Source: Oceanobacillus bengalensis
Lineage (GTDB): Bacteria > Bacillota > Bacilli > Bacillales > Amphibacillaceae
NCBI RefSeq assembly: GCF_003628445.1
Contig: NZ_RBZO01000006.1
Coordinates: forward strand, 62,001-126,000
Length of the DNA stretch: 64,000 bases
Direction of reading: 5' to 3'
Shown here: piece by piece, positions 49,812-58,213 of the stretch
Numbering within the stretch: position 1 is the stretch's first letter
Layout: every line of letters starts with the position of its first letter
The notes under the pieces: model-generated
The model's database searches: none
What the model saw: the letters and a program-made list of their open reading frames with translations, nothing else
What the model was told of the DNA's origin: nothing
Program-made: the position numbers and the translations under genes

Positions 49812-49935
49812 AGGCAGAATGCGTAGACTCCTGCGGGAACAGCACGTGTCCGAAGACCCCGCAGAAAGGGCTTTTCTTCCGAGGAGGGCTGAGGCCGTGC
49901 CCTAAGGTCCGCATCCGCCCAGAGCGATCCCGGAC
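49812..49935. repeat. GC-rich intergenic repeat, copy B
   Basis: Contains AGACTCCTGCGGGAACAG, CACGTGTCCGAAGACC, CCGAGGAGGGCTGAGG and CGGACGG. Matches the core of the segment at 33387-33602 rather than copy A, and shares the motif CTCCTGCGGGA with the other family. No plausible gene. Region 49426-50150 holds only these repeats and the riboswitch promoter region. Confidence 0.7.
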
Positions 49936-50150
49936 GGCGAGAGTTGCTCAAAATTAAGATAATCTGAATTAAGTAATTCTACACTTTACATCAAATCCAA
50001 AGTAAGTTAAGTTGTAATGGAAGATTTTAAAGCATCGTTCGGATTTTTATATAATAAATCACTCTTACCCGATCCTCTCTCTAAACAATCAAGTGACAAG
50101 GTTTGCCATCTATGCTAAAATAACAACGTATAATAAATAAAATATTGTAA

Positions 50151-50245
50151 GTTTGTAGGGGGACCAGTGTTGCTGGTTGAGATTGTATCCGTAAGATACA
50201 GACTCTTAGAACCTGATCTGGTTAAAACCAGCGTAGGGAACATAT
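50151..50245 (+). ncRNA. TPP (thi-box) riboswitch
   Basis: Aptamer for thiamine pyrophosphate: GGGGGACCAGTGTTGCTGG, TGAGA, then AGAACCTGATCTGGTTAAA and ACCAGCGTAGGGAA, which keep the thi-box pattern. It sits in the leader of the thiYXZ genes and is followed by a terminator hairpin at 50279, so TPP binding should stop transcription. A TATAAT at 50129-50134 could be its -10. Confidence 0.95.
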
Positions 50246-50278
50246 ACTCATGACTTTGATGCGAATTGTTAATGGTAT

Positions 50279-50307
50279 GCGCCCTAGGATTACCCTAGGG
50301 CGTTTTT
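50279..50307 (+). terminator. riboswitch expression-platform terminator
   Basis: CGCCCTAGG-ATTA-CCCTAGGGCG hairpin followed by TTTTT, 34 bases after the aptamer and 80 bases before thiY. Confidence 0.9.
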
Positions 50308-50386
50308 AATTACATAAAATGATGTATCAATCGGTATGCTTCCCCTATAGAACTACAGTAAAACTACTAAAGAGAGGGAAGAATCA

Positions 50387-51385
50387 ATGAAAAGATTACT
50401 ATTTTTGAGCCTTGCTCTATTGTTCCTTGCTGCTTGTGGTAATAACGAAGCAAATGAAGAGGCGACTGAAGGAACAGAACAACAAGATTTAGAAGAAATT
50501 ACACTCGTCCTTGATTGGACACCAAACACGAATCATACTGGCTTGTATGTAGCACGAGATAAAGGATACTTTGAAGAGGAAGGGCTTGATGTTGAAATCA
50601 TCATGCCTGGTGAAGCTGGTGCAGATCAGCTAGTAGCATCTGGACAAGCCGATTTTGGTGTGAGTTATCAAGAAGGAATTACGATGGCGAGAATTCAGGG
50701 AGTTCCAATTGTGTCTATTGCAGCAGTTATCCAACATAATACATCGGCTTTCGCATCTTTAGCCGATAGTAATATTACTGCACCGAAGGACTTTGAAGGA
50801 AAGTCATATGGTGGATGGGGATCACCAATTGAAGAAGCAGTGCTAGATTCTATGATGCAGCAAGAAGATGCGAATGTAGATGAAGTAGAGATTGTAAACA
50901 TTGGTGATACGGACTTTTTCGCTGCAATGGAGCAAGGGATTGATTTTGCTTGGATATACTATGGTTGGACTGGTGTAGAAGCAGAGCTTAGAAATGAGCC
51001 AATAAATACCGTTTATTTAACCGACTATAGCGAAAAACTAGATTATTATACACCTGTTTTATCAACAAACGAAAAAATGATAGAAGAAAAACCAGAAACC
51101 ATCAAGAAGTTTGTAAGTGCTGTAAGTAAGGGTTATCAGCTTGCAATCGATAACCCAGAGGAAGCGGCAGACATTCTAATAGAAGCAGTACCTGATTTAG
51201 ATGCAGAACTTGTACGTGCAAGTCAAGAATGGTTGGCACCTAAATATCAAGATGATGCACCGCGTTGGGGAGAACAAAAACTTGAAGTATGGGAAAATTA
51301 TTCGAACTGGTTGTATGAGAATGACCTTTTAGAAGCAGAACTTGATGCAGAAAAAGCATTTACAAATGAATTTTTACCGAATTAG
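50387..51385 (+). CDS. thiY: HMP/formylaminopyrimidine ABC transporter substrate-binding lipoprotein
   Basis: A 332-residue NMT1/THI5-type binding protein. Signal peptide with lipobox LAAC (Cys17), then the family motif LDWTPNTNHTGLYVARDKGY and GEAGADQLVASGQADFG. It captures a thiamine pyrimidine precursor at the membrane surface and passes it to ThiX. The upstream TPP riboswitch confirms the thiamine link. AGAGAGGGAAG gives the ribosome site. First gene of a five-gene run in one direction with short gaps or overlaps. Confidence 0.94.
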   Translation: MKRLLFLSLALLFLAACGNNEANEEATEGTEQQDLEEITLVLDWTPNTNHTGLYVARDKGYFEEEGLDVEIIMPGEAGADQLVASGQADFGVSYQEGITMARIQGVPIVSIAAVIQHNTSAFASLADSNITAPKDFEGKSYGGWGSPIEEAVLDSMMQQEDANVDEVEIVNIGDTDFFAAMEQGIDFAWIYYGWTGVEAELRNEPINTVYLTDYSEKLDYYTPVLSTNEKMIEEKPETIKKFVSAVSKGYQLAIDNPEEAADILIEAVPDLDAELVRASQEWLAPKYQDDAPRWGEQKLEVWENYSNWLYENDLLEAELDAEKAFTNEFLPN

Positions 51386-51397
51386 GGGGATGAAGAG

Positions 51398-51688
51398 ATG
51401 ACAAATGCACTACTAAGTGTACAAATCATACCGAAGACAAAAAATGGGGAAGACACGATTCCTTTTGTGGATGAAGCAATTGCTGTAATTGAGGAATCTG
51501 GTGTGAAGTACCAAGTGAATCCACTTGAAACAACGATGGAGGGTGAACTATCTGAGCTTTTTCAGATTGTTGAGAAGATGAATCAAAAAATGACTGAACG
51601 AGGCTGTCCAAGTGTTATTTCGCAAGTGAAAGTATTCTATAAGCCTGATGGAGCATCAATGGACCAGCTAACGGAGAAATACCGATAA
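51398..51688 (+). CDS. MTH1187/YkoF-type thiamine-binding protein
   Basis: A 96-residue protein of the Thiamine_BP (DUF77) family: ALLSVQIIPKTKN, FVDEAIAVIEESGVKYQVNP and ETTMEGEL match the ferredoxin-like fold that binds thiamine-related molecules. Lies 12 bases after thiY and its stop overlaps the ThiX start, so it belongs to the thiamine operon. Probably a cytoplasmic carrier or sensor of the imported pyrimidine. GGGGGATGAAGAG precedes the ATG. Confidence 0.9.
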   Translation: MTNALLSVQIIPKTKNGEDTIPFVDEAIAVIEESGVKYQVNPLETTMEGELSELFQIVEKMNQKMTERGCPSVISQVKVFYKPDGASMDQLTEKYR

Positions 51689-52461
51689 TGCGAAGTTTTT
51701 TACAAAAGGGATGGAGACCAATTCTGGTCATCGTCCTTTTATTACTTGGTTGGCAATTATCAACCATCATCCTCCAGATTCCAGAATGGTTATTACCATC
51801 ACCAACCCAGATAGTTCGTGAGGCAATAACTGGTTGGTCCATTTTTTCAGGACATATCACATCCACCATTCAATTAATTTTTATCGGATTCATCATCGGG
51901 TCAAGCATTGGAATTTTTGTCGCTATCGCTTTACATTTGGTTCCCATTTTACGTGAAGCATTTTATCCATTAATTATTATCTCGCAGAACATACCAACAA
52001 TTGTTCTTGCTCCTTTACTAGTTATTTGGTTTGGGTTTGGAATGCTACCAAAAATTATCGTAATTACACTAGTCTGTTTCTTCCCAATTACTATTGCACT
52101 ATTAGATGGTTTTAGGCAGTCAGATAGAGATTTAAAGCATTATATGCAAATGGCTGGTGCGACAAATCGGCAAATATTCTGGAAGTTAGAGTGGCCACAT
52201 GCATTACCTGCATTATTTTCAGGGTTAAAAATTTCTGCTACCTATAGTGTGCTAGGTGCGGTTATTTCCGAATGGCTAGGAGCAAGTGAAGGAATTGGTG
52301 TATACATGACCCTTGCATCGTCTTCCTTCCGAACAGACCGTGTTTTTGTAGCTATTTTCATCATTGTGATTTTAAGTTTACTGTTTTTCGGAATCATTCT
52401 TTTACTTGAAAAAGGCTTGATTAAATGGAAACCAAAGGAGGAGAGAGAACGTCATGAGTAA
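51688..52461 (+). CDS. thiX: HMP/formylaminopyrimidine ABC transporter permease
   Basis: A 257-residue binding-protein-dependent permease (BPD_transp_1): six membrane helices and the EAA loop YMQMAGATNRQIFWKLEWP (residues ~150-168) that contacts the ATPase. Start ATG shares its A with the stop of the preceding gene. Partners ThiY upstream and ThiZ downstream give the full transporter. Regulated by the TPP riboswitch. Confidence 0.94.
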   Translation: MRSFLQKGWRPILVIVLLLLGWQLSTIILQIPEWLLPSPTQIVREAITGWSIFSGHITSTIQLIFIGFIIGSSIGIFVAIALHLVPILREAFYPLIIISQNIPTIVLAPLLVIWFGFGMLPKIIVITLVCFFPITIALLDGFRQSDRDLKHYMQMAGATNRQIFWKLEWPHALPALFSGLKISATYSVLGAVISEWLGASEGIGVYMTLASSSFRTDRVFVAIFIIVILSLLFFGIILLLEKGLIKWKPKEERERHE

Positions 52462-53206
52462 ACTAGAGGTTAATGCCGTATCGAAATCATTTGGAGATAA
52501 TGAGGTACTACGTGATGTTTCTTTTTCTATTTCTGACGGCGAATTCGTTTCATTACTTGGTCCATCAGGTAGCGGAAAAAGTACATTATTTCGAATAATC
52601 GGGGGTATCGCACAACCTTCGTCAGGTACTGTAAAATTAGATAGTAAAGAAATCACAGGAAAACCCGGGTCGATTAGTTATACACCACAATCGCCTTCCC
52701 TCATGCCTTGGCGTACAATTTTAAACAATGTACTCCTTGGACAGGAAATTACGGGGTCACGTGATGAGCATAAGGCACTGGAAATGATTGAACGTGCAGG
52801 ACTGAAAGGATATGAAAACAGCTATCCACATGAGCTTTCTGGTGGAATGAAGCAACGCGTTAGTTTTATTCGAAGCATGTTAAGTCCTCAAGGCTTAATC
52901 TTGTTGGATGAACCTTTTTCAGCACTCGATGAATTTACACGCCTTGATATGCAAAAGTGGTTGCTATCGATATGGGAATTATATCAACGGTCCATACTCT
53001 TTGTTACGCATAATATCGAGGAGGCACTTTTCCTTTCAGATCGTATCATTATTTTGTCCGCAAAACCTGCATCCGTTAAAAAGGAGTTTATCATACCATT
53101 TAAACGACCAAGGGATGAACGCATCTTATTATCGGAGGAATTTTTACAATGGAAAAAAGTCATTTATGAGGAGATGAGACAACAGGATGTTTCAGTCGAT
53201 TATTGA
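52454..53206 (+). CDS. thiZ: HMP/formylaminopyrimidine ABC transporter ATP-binding protein
   Basis: A 250-residue ATPase of the nitrate/taurine/pyrimidine ABC class. Walker A GPSGSGKSTL is at residues 34-43, signature LSGGMKQR near 126, Walker B LILLDEPFSALDE near 145, switch His in FVTHNIEEA. Starts inside the end of thiX (8-base overlap) and its own end overlaps the TatD gene by 20 bases, so translation is coupled. Energises pyrimidine uptake with ThiX and ThiY. Confidence 0.95.
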   Translation: MSKLEVNAVSKSFGDNEVLRDVSFSISDGEFVSLLGPSGSGKSTLFRIIGGIAQPSSGTVKLDSKEITGKPGSISYTPQSPSLMPWRTILNNVLLGQEITGSRDEHKALEMIERAGLKGYENSYPHELSGGMKQRVSFIRSMLSPQGLILLDEPFSALDEFTRLDMQKWLLSIWELYQRSILFVTHNIEEALFLSDRIIILSAKPASVKKEFIIPFKRPRDERILLSEEFLQWKKVIYEEMRQQDVSVDY

Positions 53207-53963
53207 TGCTCATATCCATTTAGATGCTTATAAGATAGGGGAAAGACAGAGACTCTTGAAGGAAATGAGCGAAAATAATATTGAGACAATGATAACTGTT
53301 TCGCAAAATCTCCCATCAGCTGTTATTAATCTTTCCATGGCTCGCAATGAACCTAAAGTGAAGGCTGCATTTGGTTTCCATCCTGAGCAGCCGCTACCAA
53401 AAGAAACAGAAATAGAGGCCTTAAAGCTTCTGATGAATCATTACCAAGAGGATATGGTAGCCGTTGGTGAAATTGGCCTACCATATTATTTAAGAAAAGA
53501 TAATCCAGAAATACAAGTAGAACCGTATATCGAAATATTGGAGTATTTTCTACAAGCAGCAGATGCGATTCACAAGCCCGTAGTACTTCATGCAATTTAC
53601 GAAGATGCTCCTATTGTTTGCTCATTGCTCGAAAAACATAATATAAAAAAAGCGCATTTTCATTGGTTTAAGGGAGATACAAAGACAGTTAGCCGCATGA
53701 TACAAAATGGTTACTACATTTCGATTACGCCAGATGTCTTGTATGAAGAAGAAATCCAACAATTAGTGGGAGTGTATCCATTATCACAGATGATGGTTGA
53801 AACGGATGGACCATGGCCATTTGAAGGTGTCTTCAAGAACAAGCTGACACATCCGAAAATGATACACCAATCTATTAAGAAAATCGCTGAAATAAAAGGG
53901 GAGAAACTAGAGGACGTTTATAAGAAATTATATGTTAATACACGTGATTTTTACGATATGTAA
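53187..53963 (+). CDS. TatD-family metal-dependent hydrolase
   Basis: A 258-residue TIM-barrel hydrolase. The HxH site DAHIHLD is at residues 8-14, then GEIGLPYY, VLHAIYED (His), FHWFKG and VETDGPWP (Asp), the metal ligands of the TatD group. The gene starts within thiZ and is thus part of the riboswitch-controlled operon, which suggests a job on the imported thiamine precursor (for example amide or deformylation chemistry) rather than DNA repair; this is inference. No ribosome site of high quality, consistent with coupling. Confidence 0.88.
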   Translation: MFQSIIDAHIHLDAYKIGERQRLLKEMSENNIETMITVSQNLPSAVINLSMARNEPKVKAAFGFHPEQPLPKETEIEALKLLMNHYQEDMVAVGEIGLPYYLRKDNPEIQVEPYIEILEYFLQAADAIHKPVVLHAIYEDAPIVCSLLEKHNIKKAHFHWFKGDTKTVSRMIQNGYYISITPDVLYEEEIQQLVGVYPLSQMMVETDGPWPFEGVFKNKLTHPKMIHQSIKKIAEIKGEKLEDVYKKLYVNTRDFYDM

Positions 53964-54152
53964 AGAAATAGAGTCACTCTTTCACGTTTTCTTTCATGTA
54001 AAATCATTACCTCTATGCGCTTCAATAATTGTATTTTAATTAAGATTATATTATCATTTAAATGTTGAAGTTTGTCGAATATATTTTTATATTTGTTTTA
54101 GCGTTTACATAATTGAAGACTCATTAGTGAAGAAGGAAAAGGAGTACTTATA

Positions 54153-55325
54153 ATGAAAATTGGTATTGATAAGATAGGGTTTTATGCACCACATTTATAT
54201 GTTGATATGAATAAGCTAGCAGTGGCTAGAGATGTTGAACCGGCTAAATTCACGATAGGTATCGGTCAAGAAAAGATGGCTATTGCTCCAATTACACAGG
54301 ACGCAGTAACATTAGCAGCCAATGCAGCTTTTGGGATTTTGGATGCGTCAGATAAGGAAAAGATTGATTACGTTATTTTCGGAACCGAATCTGGTGTTGA
54401 TAACTCGAAATCAGCAGCTGTTTATGTACACGGTTTGTTGGGGCTAAATCCCCATGCACGATGTGTCGAAGTAAAACAAGCATGTTACGGCGCAACCGCT
54501 GCAATTCAAATGGCTAAAGGTCATATTGCATTAAATCCAGAGAGTAAGGTATTGGTACTTGGTTCAGATATTGCTAGATATGGCCTTCATACTGGTGGGG
54601 AATCAACACAGGGTGCTGGTGCAGTAGCGTTATTAATCAGTGCAGATCCGAAAATCATGGTTCTTGAGGATCAAAATTCACTCTACACAGATGATATTAT
54701 GGATTTCTGGCGTCCAATCTACTCTGACAAAGCATATGTTGATGGTAAATTTTCAAATGAGCAGTATATTCTATTTTTCAATAAAGTTTGGGAAGATTAC
54801 AAAGAAAAAACAGGATTTGGTTTAAAAGACTTTGAAGCAATTTGTTACCACTTGCCATATACAAAAATGGGACTTAAAGCACTTCGAACGGTTTTAGACC
54901 AAGGAACAGAAGAGGACAAGGACCGTTTACTTGCTAACTATGAATTCAGCAAAACCTATAACAAAAACATAGGGAATATTTATACTGGCTCGTTATACTT
55001 AAGCTTGCTATCTCTTTTAGATCTAAAAGAAGATTTGGAAGCAGGTTCCCGTATCGGATTATATAGTTATGGATCTGGGGCAGTTGGAGAATTCTTCTCC
55101 GGTATATTAGAAGCCAATTATAGAGAGCATCTATATGTAAATCAGCATACAGAATTATTTGAATCAAGAAGAGAGGTTTCTGTTGAAGAATACGAAGTAA
55201 TTTTCTCTGAAACACTTCCTACTGATGGTACAAACGTAGAGCTAGAGATTGATCATGACCCTGCTGTCATTTGTTTAGCGGGTGTAAATGGACATTCCAG
55301 ACAATATATCAACAAACTACGATAA
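54153..55325 (+). CDS. mvaS: hydroxymethylglutaryl-CoA synthase
   Basis: Condenses acetoacetyl-CoA with acetyl-CoA to HMG-CoA, the entry step of the mevalonate pathway. 390 residues; catalytic Cys111 in VKQACYGATAA, Glu79 in GTESGVDNS and His233 in CYHLPYTK are present, so it should be active. The other mevalonate genes are not adjacent. The C-terminal ~50 residues are somewhat variable. AAAAGGAGTAC precedes the ATG. A hairpin follows. Confidence 0.94.
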   Translation: MKIGIDKIGFYAPHLYVDMNKLAVARDVEPAKFTIGIGQEKMAIAPITQDAVTLAANAAFGILDASDKEKIDYVIFGTESGVDNSKSAAVYVHGLLGLNPHARCVEVKQACYGATAAIQMAKGHIALNPESKVLVLGSDIARYGLHTGGESTQGAGAVALLISADPKIMVLEDQNSLYTDDIMDFWRPIYSDKAYVDGKFSNEQYILFFNKVWEDYKEKTGFGLKDFEAICYHLPYTKMGLKALRTVLDQGTEEDKDRLLANYEFSKTYNKNIGNIYTGSLYLSLLSLLDLKEDLEAGSRIGLYSYGSGAVGEFFSGILEANYREHLYVNQHTELFESRREVSVEEYEVIFSETLPTDGTNVELEIDHDPAVICLAGVNGHSRQYINKLR

Positions 55326-55335
55326 GGCTACAGTC

Positions 55336-55378
55336 ACCCGAATATTTTGCCTGCAACACATTGGTAAAATATTCGGGT
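55336..55378 (+). terminator. hairpin after mvaS
   Basis: Perfect 13-bp stem ACCCGAATATTTT / AAAATATTCGGGT with a 17-base loop; no T-run after it. Confidence 0.65.
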
Positions 55379-55420
55379 ATTGTGCTACCTAAAACCTATT
55401 ATTGAAAGTGAGGGAATCAC

Positions 55421-56338
55421 ATGAAGAAAATCACCTTAGGCAATAGTAACTTAGAAGTACCTAACATTGCACTCGGTTGCATGAAAATGGGGAACATTAA
55501 ATTAGAGGAAGCAAAGACTGTTATTGATAATGCACTTGAGCTTGGCATTAATTTCTTTGATCATGCCGATATTTATGCTGGAGGGAAATCAGAAGAAATC
55601 TTTGCAAAAGCAATTAATATGAATCCATCAATGCGTGAAAAAATAATCATTCAAACGAAAACGGGTATTAGAGAAGGGTATTATGATTTTTCAAAGGAAC
55701 ATATTGTAGCATCTGTTGATAAGAGTTTACAACGTCTTAATACGGATTATATCGATATCCTACTATTACATAGACCAGATGCGTTGGTTGAACCTGAAGA
55801 GGTTGCAGAAGCTTTTAGAGCACTACATAGTAGTGGGAAGGTAAAATACTTTGGGGTAAGTAACCATAACCCATATCAAATTGAACTACTTAAAAAGCAT
55901 GTTGACCAAGACTTAATTGTTAATCAACTTCAACTTAGTGTGATGCATACTGGAATGATTGATGCAGGGTTACAGGTAAATACAAATCATACGAACGCAA
56001 TGAATCGAGACGGAAGCGTGTTAGATTATAGCCGTTTGAATGAAATGACGGTTCAAGCATGGTCGCCATTTCGTTATGGGAATTTTGAAGGCTTTTTTAT
56101 TGATCATGATAAATTCCCTACATTAAATGCAAAACTTCAGGAAATTGGGGATAAATATAATGTAAATAAGTCAGCAGTTGCTATTGCGTGGATTCTGCGC
56201 CATCCAGCAAACATTCAGACAGTGGTAGGAACCATGACACCTGAGCGATTAAAGAATATCGCAAAGGCGTCTGAAGTAGTATTAACAAGGAAAGAATGGT
56301 ATGAAATTTATAGAGCAGCTGGAAATGACCTGCCTTAA
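55421..56338 (+). CDS. aldo/keto reductase (YcsN/YdhF-like)
   Basis: A 305-residue NADPH-dependent reductase with the TIM-barrel family marks: Asp-Tyr pair in FFDHADIYAGG, Lys in IIQTKTG, catalytic His in LLLHRPDA, and the cofactor loop QTVVGTMTPERL. GCMKMGN and WSPFRYGNFEGFF place it in the YcsN group. Substrate unknown. GTGAGGGAATC before the ATG. Stands after mvaS, in the same direction, with 95 bases between. Confidence 0.93.
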   Translation: MKKITLGNSNLEVPNIALGCMKMGNIKLEEAKTVIDNALELGINFFDHADIYAGGKSEEIFAKAINMNPSMREKIIIQTKTGIREGYYDFSKEHIVASVDKSLQRLNTDYIDILLLHRPDALVEPEEVAEAFRALHSSGKVKYFGVSNHNPYQIELLKKHVDQDLIVNQLQLSVMHTGMIDAGLQVNTNHTNAMNRDGSVLDYSRLNEMTVQAWSPFRYGNFEGFFIDHDKFPTLNAKLQEIGDKYNVNKSAVAIAWILRHPANIQTVVGTMTPERLKNIAKASEVVLTRKEWYEIYRAAGNDLP

Positions 56339-56356
56339 TATTCGGAGTTGTCCATT

Positions 56357-57394
56357 TCACATATTAACAAAAGGGGAGTTGCTATCTAGCTCTCCTCTTA
56401 TTTTCGTTGCATGTAATTTGTCCCCCTCAAGCCATTTATGAAAATCTAGTATAAGTGGCTTACGATCACCACCCAATGCAAACCAAGCTTTCATCTCTTT
56501 TGGAAGGTAAGCAGCAGTATGCAATGTACCTGCCCAAGCACCATACTTTTTTGAAAAAATTCCCTTTTCAGTGTCATTCATCATTTGATAAGCATGGTAG
56601 GCGTTATTAACCGTGTTTTGTTGCTTTTTTATTCTGCTCAATCTTTCTACTGACTCATCCATCCGATACCGATTTTCTTCTACTAATGTTTCAAAATGAT
56701 TGGTGCAACTGTTTGATTTGCGTGTTTCTACTCTCCTCGGAGAAGCTTCAACAATCACGGATTCACCACTTTTATCCAGCAAGGCATAATTAAATGAATG
56801 TCTGTGGGGCAGTTCTTTCAATAGTGTAACTGCTTCTTCTATATTCTTACAGTTTTCAAGAACAATACGACCAATCATATTACAGATAAAACCATCATCT
56901 GACTTTTTACGATGGACAAAATTATAACCTAGCGAGAGCCCCTTCTCATTTAGTCCGTCTGTTCGACCTGTTATTTGCATACTAGGACCAATTGTTGCAT
57001 AGCCAGTATCCGTTGGCTGATAGAGAACATATCTTCCTTCGTAAGTAGAGGGAGCATTATCATAATTGCGTACCATATAATCTGATTCTGTAAAGATGGA
57101 ACATCCGCTTCTACCGTATTCCAAATAATACCCACCAAATTCCTTTAATGCTGACTCTGCATCCATTTGAAGGGAGTCAGCTAGTCCTTGAATTTCATCT
57201 AGTAAACCAGGAGCAAATGTAAGGAGTGCTTTTGTTGCATCATCTTTATTACTATTAAATTGTCTTCTATTGGAACCCCATTGTTTCTTTCTATTATCTA
57301 GAATAGGGGAACTTTTTAATAATTCACCCTGCATGTACCCAAAATCGTAATGATTTCCTCTATATTGAACAATATTGCTAAATACTTTTTTCAT
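56357..57394 (-). CDS. C45-type (AAT-like) N-terminal nucleophile hydrolase
   Basis: A 345-residue protein of the peptidase C45/linear amide hydrolase family, related to acyl-CoA:6-APA acyltransferase. The predicted nucleophile is Cys98 in RSGCSIF, preceded by the segment removed on self-cleavage, followed by NYDNAPSTYEGRY and the late SLGYNFVHRK. It hydrolyses amide bonds of acylated amino acids or peptides. The substrate is unknown. Convergent with the aldo/keto reductase; AGGGGAGTT precedes the ATG on the minus strand. Confidence 0.88.
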   Translation of the reverse strand: MKKVFSNIVQYRGNHYDFGYMQGELLKSSPILDNRKKQWGSNRRQFNSNKDDATKALLTFAPGLLDEIQGLADSLQMDAESALKEFGGYYLEYGRSGCSIFTESDYMVRNYDNAPSTYEGRYVLYQPTDTGYATIGPSMQITGRTDGLNEKGLSLGYNFVHRKKSDDGFICNMIGRIVLENCKNIEEAVTLLKELPHRHSFNYALLDKSGESVIVEASPRRVETRKSNSCTNHFETLVEENRYRMDESVERLSRIKKQQNTVNNAYHAYQMMNDTEKGIFSKKYGAWAGTLHTAAYLPKEMKAWFALGGDRKPLILDFHKWLEGDKLHATKIRGELDSNSPFVNM

Positions 57395-57902
57395 TTAGTA
57401 AACTCCCCTGAGATGATTCGATTCACTCAAAGTATAATCGATTGTGTGGGGAAATCAAATAGATTTGCTGTTAGCAAAAGCATGTTTTCTAAAAGATTGT
57501 TGTTTTTCAGCTATTGTAAATTTAATTCAACATTGTGTAATTCTCGCTTACACTTATTAATGCCATGTATTGCCTTTCGCTGCGGAAGAACAGTTTCTCT
57601 ATTTGTTTAAAGGTTACGATCCATAAAATCAAGTTTTGGAAAGGTACTTTTTCCTAACCAACAGCATTATTCTAGTTAATAGTGAAGTAGAGCAGACTTC
57701 TAGTGGAGGAAAGACACGAAGACTTCTGCGGGAGGAGAGGCCTAGATGAGACAACGCAGTGCGTTAGCACGAAGGAGGATCATCAGCCGCCCTAAGATGC
57801 GCGAAGTGTCTTTCCGGAACGGCGTGTTTAAGAAAACTCTGAATTAAAAAAGCAACAAATTATGCGAAAAAAGCCTAGCAAAAAATCCACATACTAAGTT
57901 TA
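57395..57902. other. intergenic region with GC-rich repeat
   Basis: No gene is supported. The left part (57484-57510) carries GTTTTCTAAAAGATTGTTG and the right part (57846-57861) AAAAAAGCAACAAATT, the same flanks as around 33387-33602. The GC-rich repeat core lies between. Confidence 0.6.
57697..57815. repeat. GC-rich intergenic repeat, copy C
   Basis: TAGTGGAGGAAAGACACGA ... CTTCTGCGGGAGGAGAGG ... CAGTGCGTTAGCACGAAGG ... GTGTCTTTCCGG. Nearly the reverse complement of the 49575 segment. The end arms GGAAAGACAC / GTGTCTTTCC are a perfect inverted repeat, so it could fold into one long hairpin. Confidence 0.8.
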
Positions 57903-58052
57903 CTATGCAGCATTCATATCATTGTAATCGTCGTCCTTTTTTGGCTTTTTTATATCCCAATAGTACACTCTTGGTAGTCCCCAATATAGCCAACCTTCAT
58001 GTATCATTTGCGTTCCAACAAAAAGAATCGTTTGCCAATCGATACCTTTCAT
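57903..58052 (-). CDS. 49-aa small protein, unknown function
   Basis: Short frame starting MKGIDWQTILFVGTQMIHEG, aromatic and mildly hydrophobic in the middle (GWLYWGLPRVYYWD), ending in an acidic tail. GAAAGGAGTGGTGG before the ATG is a strong ribosome site. No family recognised; likely expressed. Confidence 0.65.
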   Translation of the reverse strand: MKGIDWQTILFVGTQMIHEGWLYWGLPRVYYWDIKKPKKDDDYNDMNAA

Positions 58053-58213
58053 CACCACCACTCCTTTCACCTCATTTATATCATTGTTGCAGCCTGTCTT
58101 AGAACTATATTTTATTCATAACCTCTCCGTGCGGTTCATTCAGAATTCCCCTTTTAGAATGTGGTATAATATACCCGAACATTTACATCACATAACTTAG
58201 CTGGAGGTAAACA

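Noticed and set aside
49705..49914. 69-codon minus-strand frame between GC-rich repeats
   Set aside because: Built from repeat sequence; no ribosome site and no family similarity.
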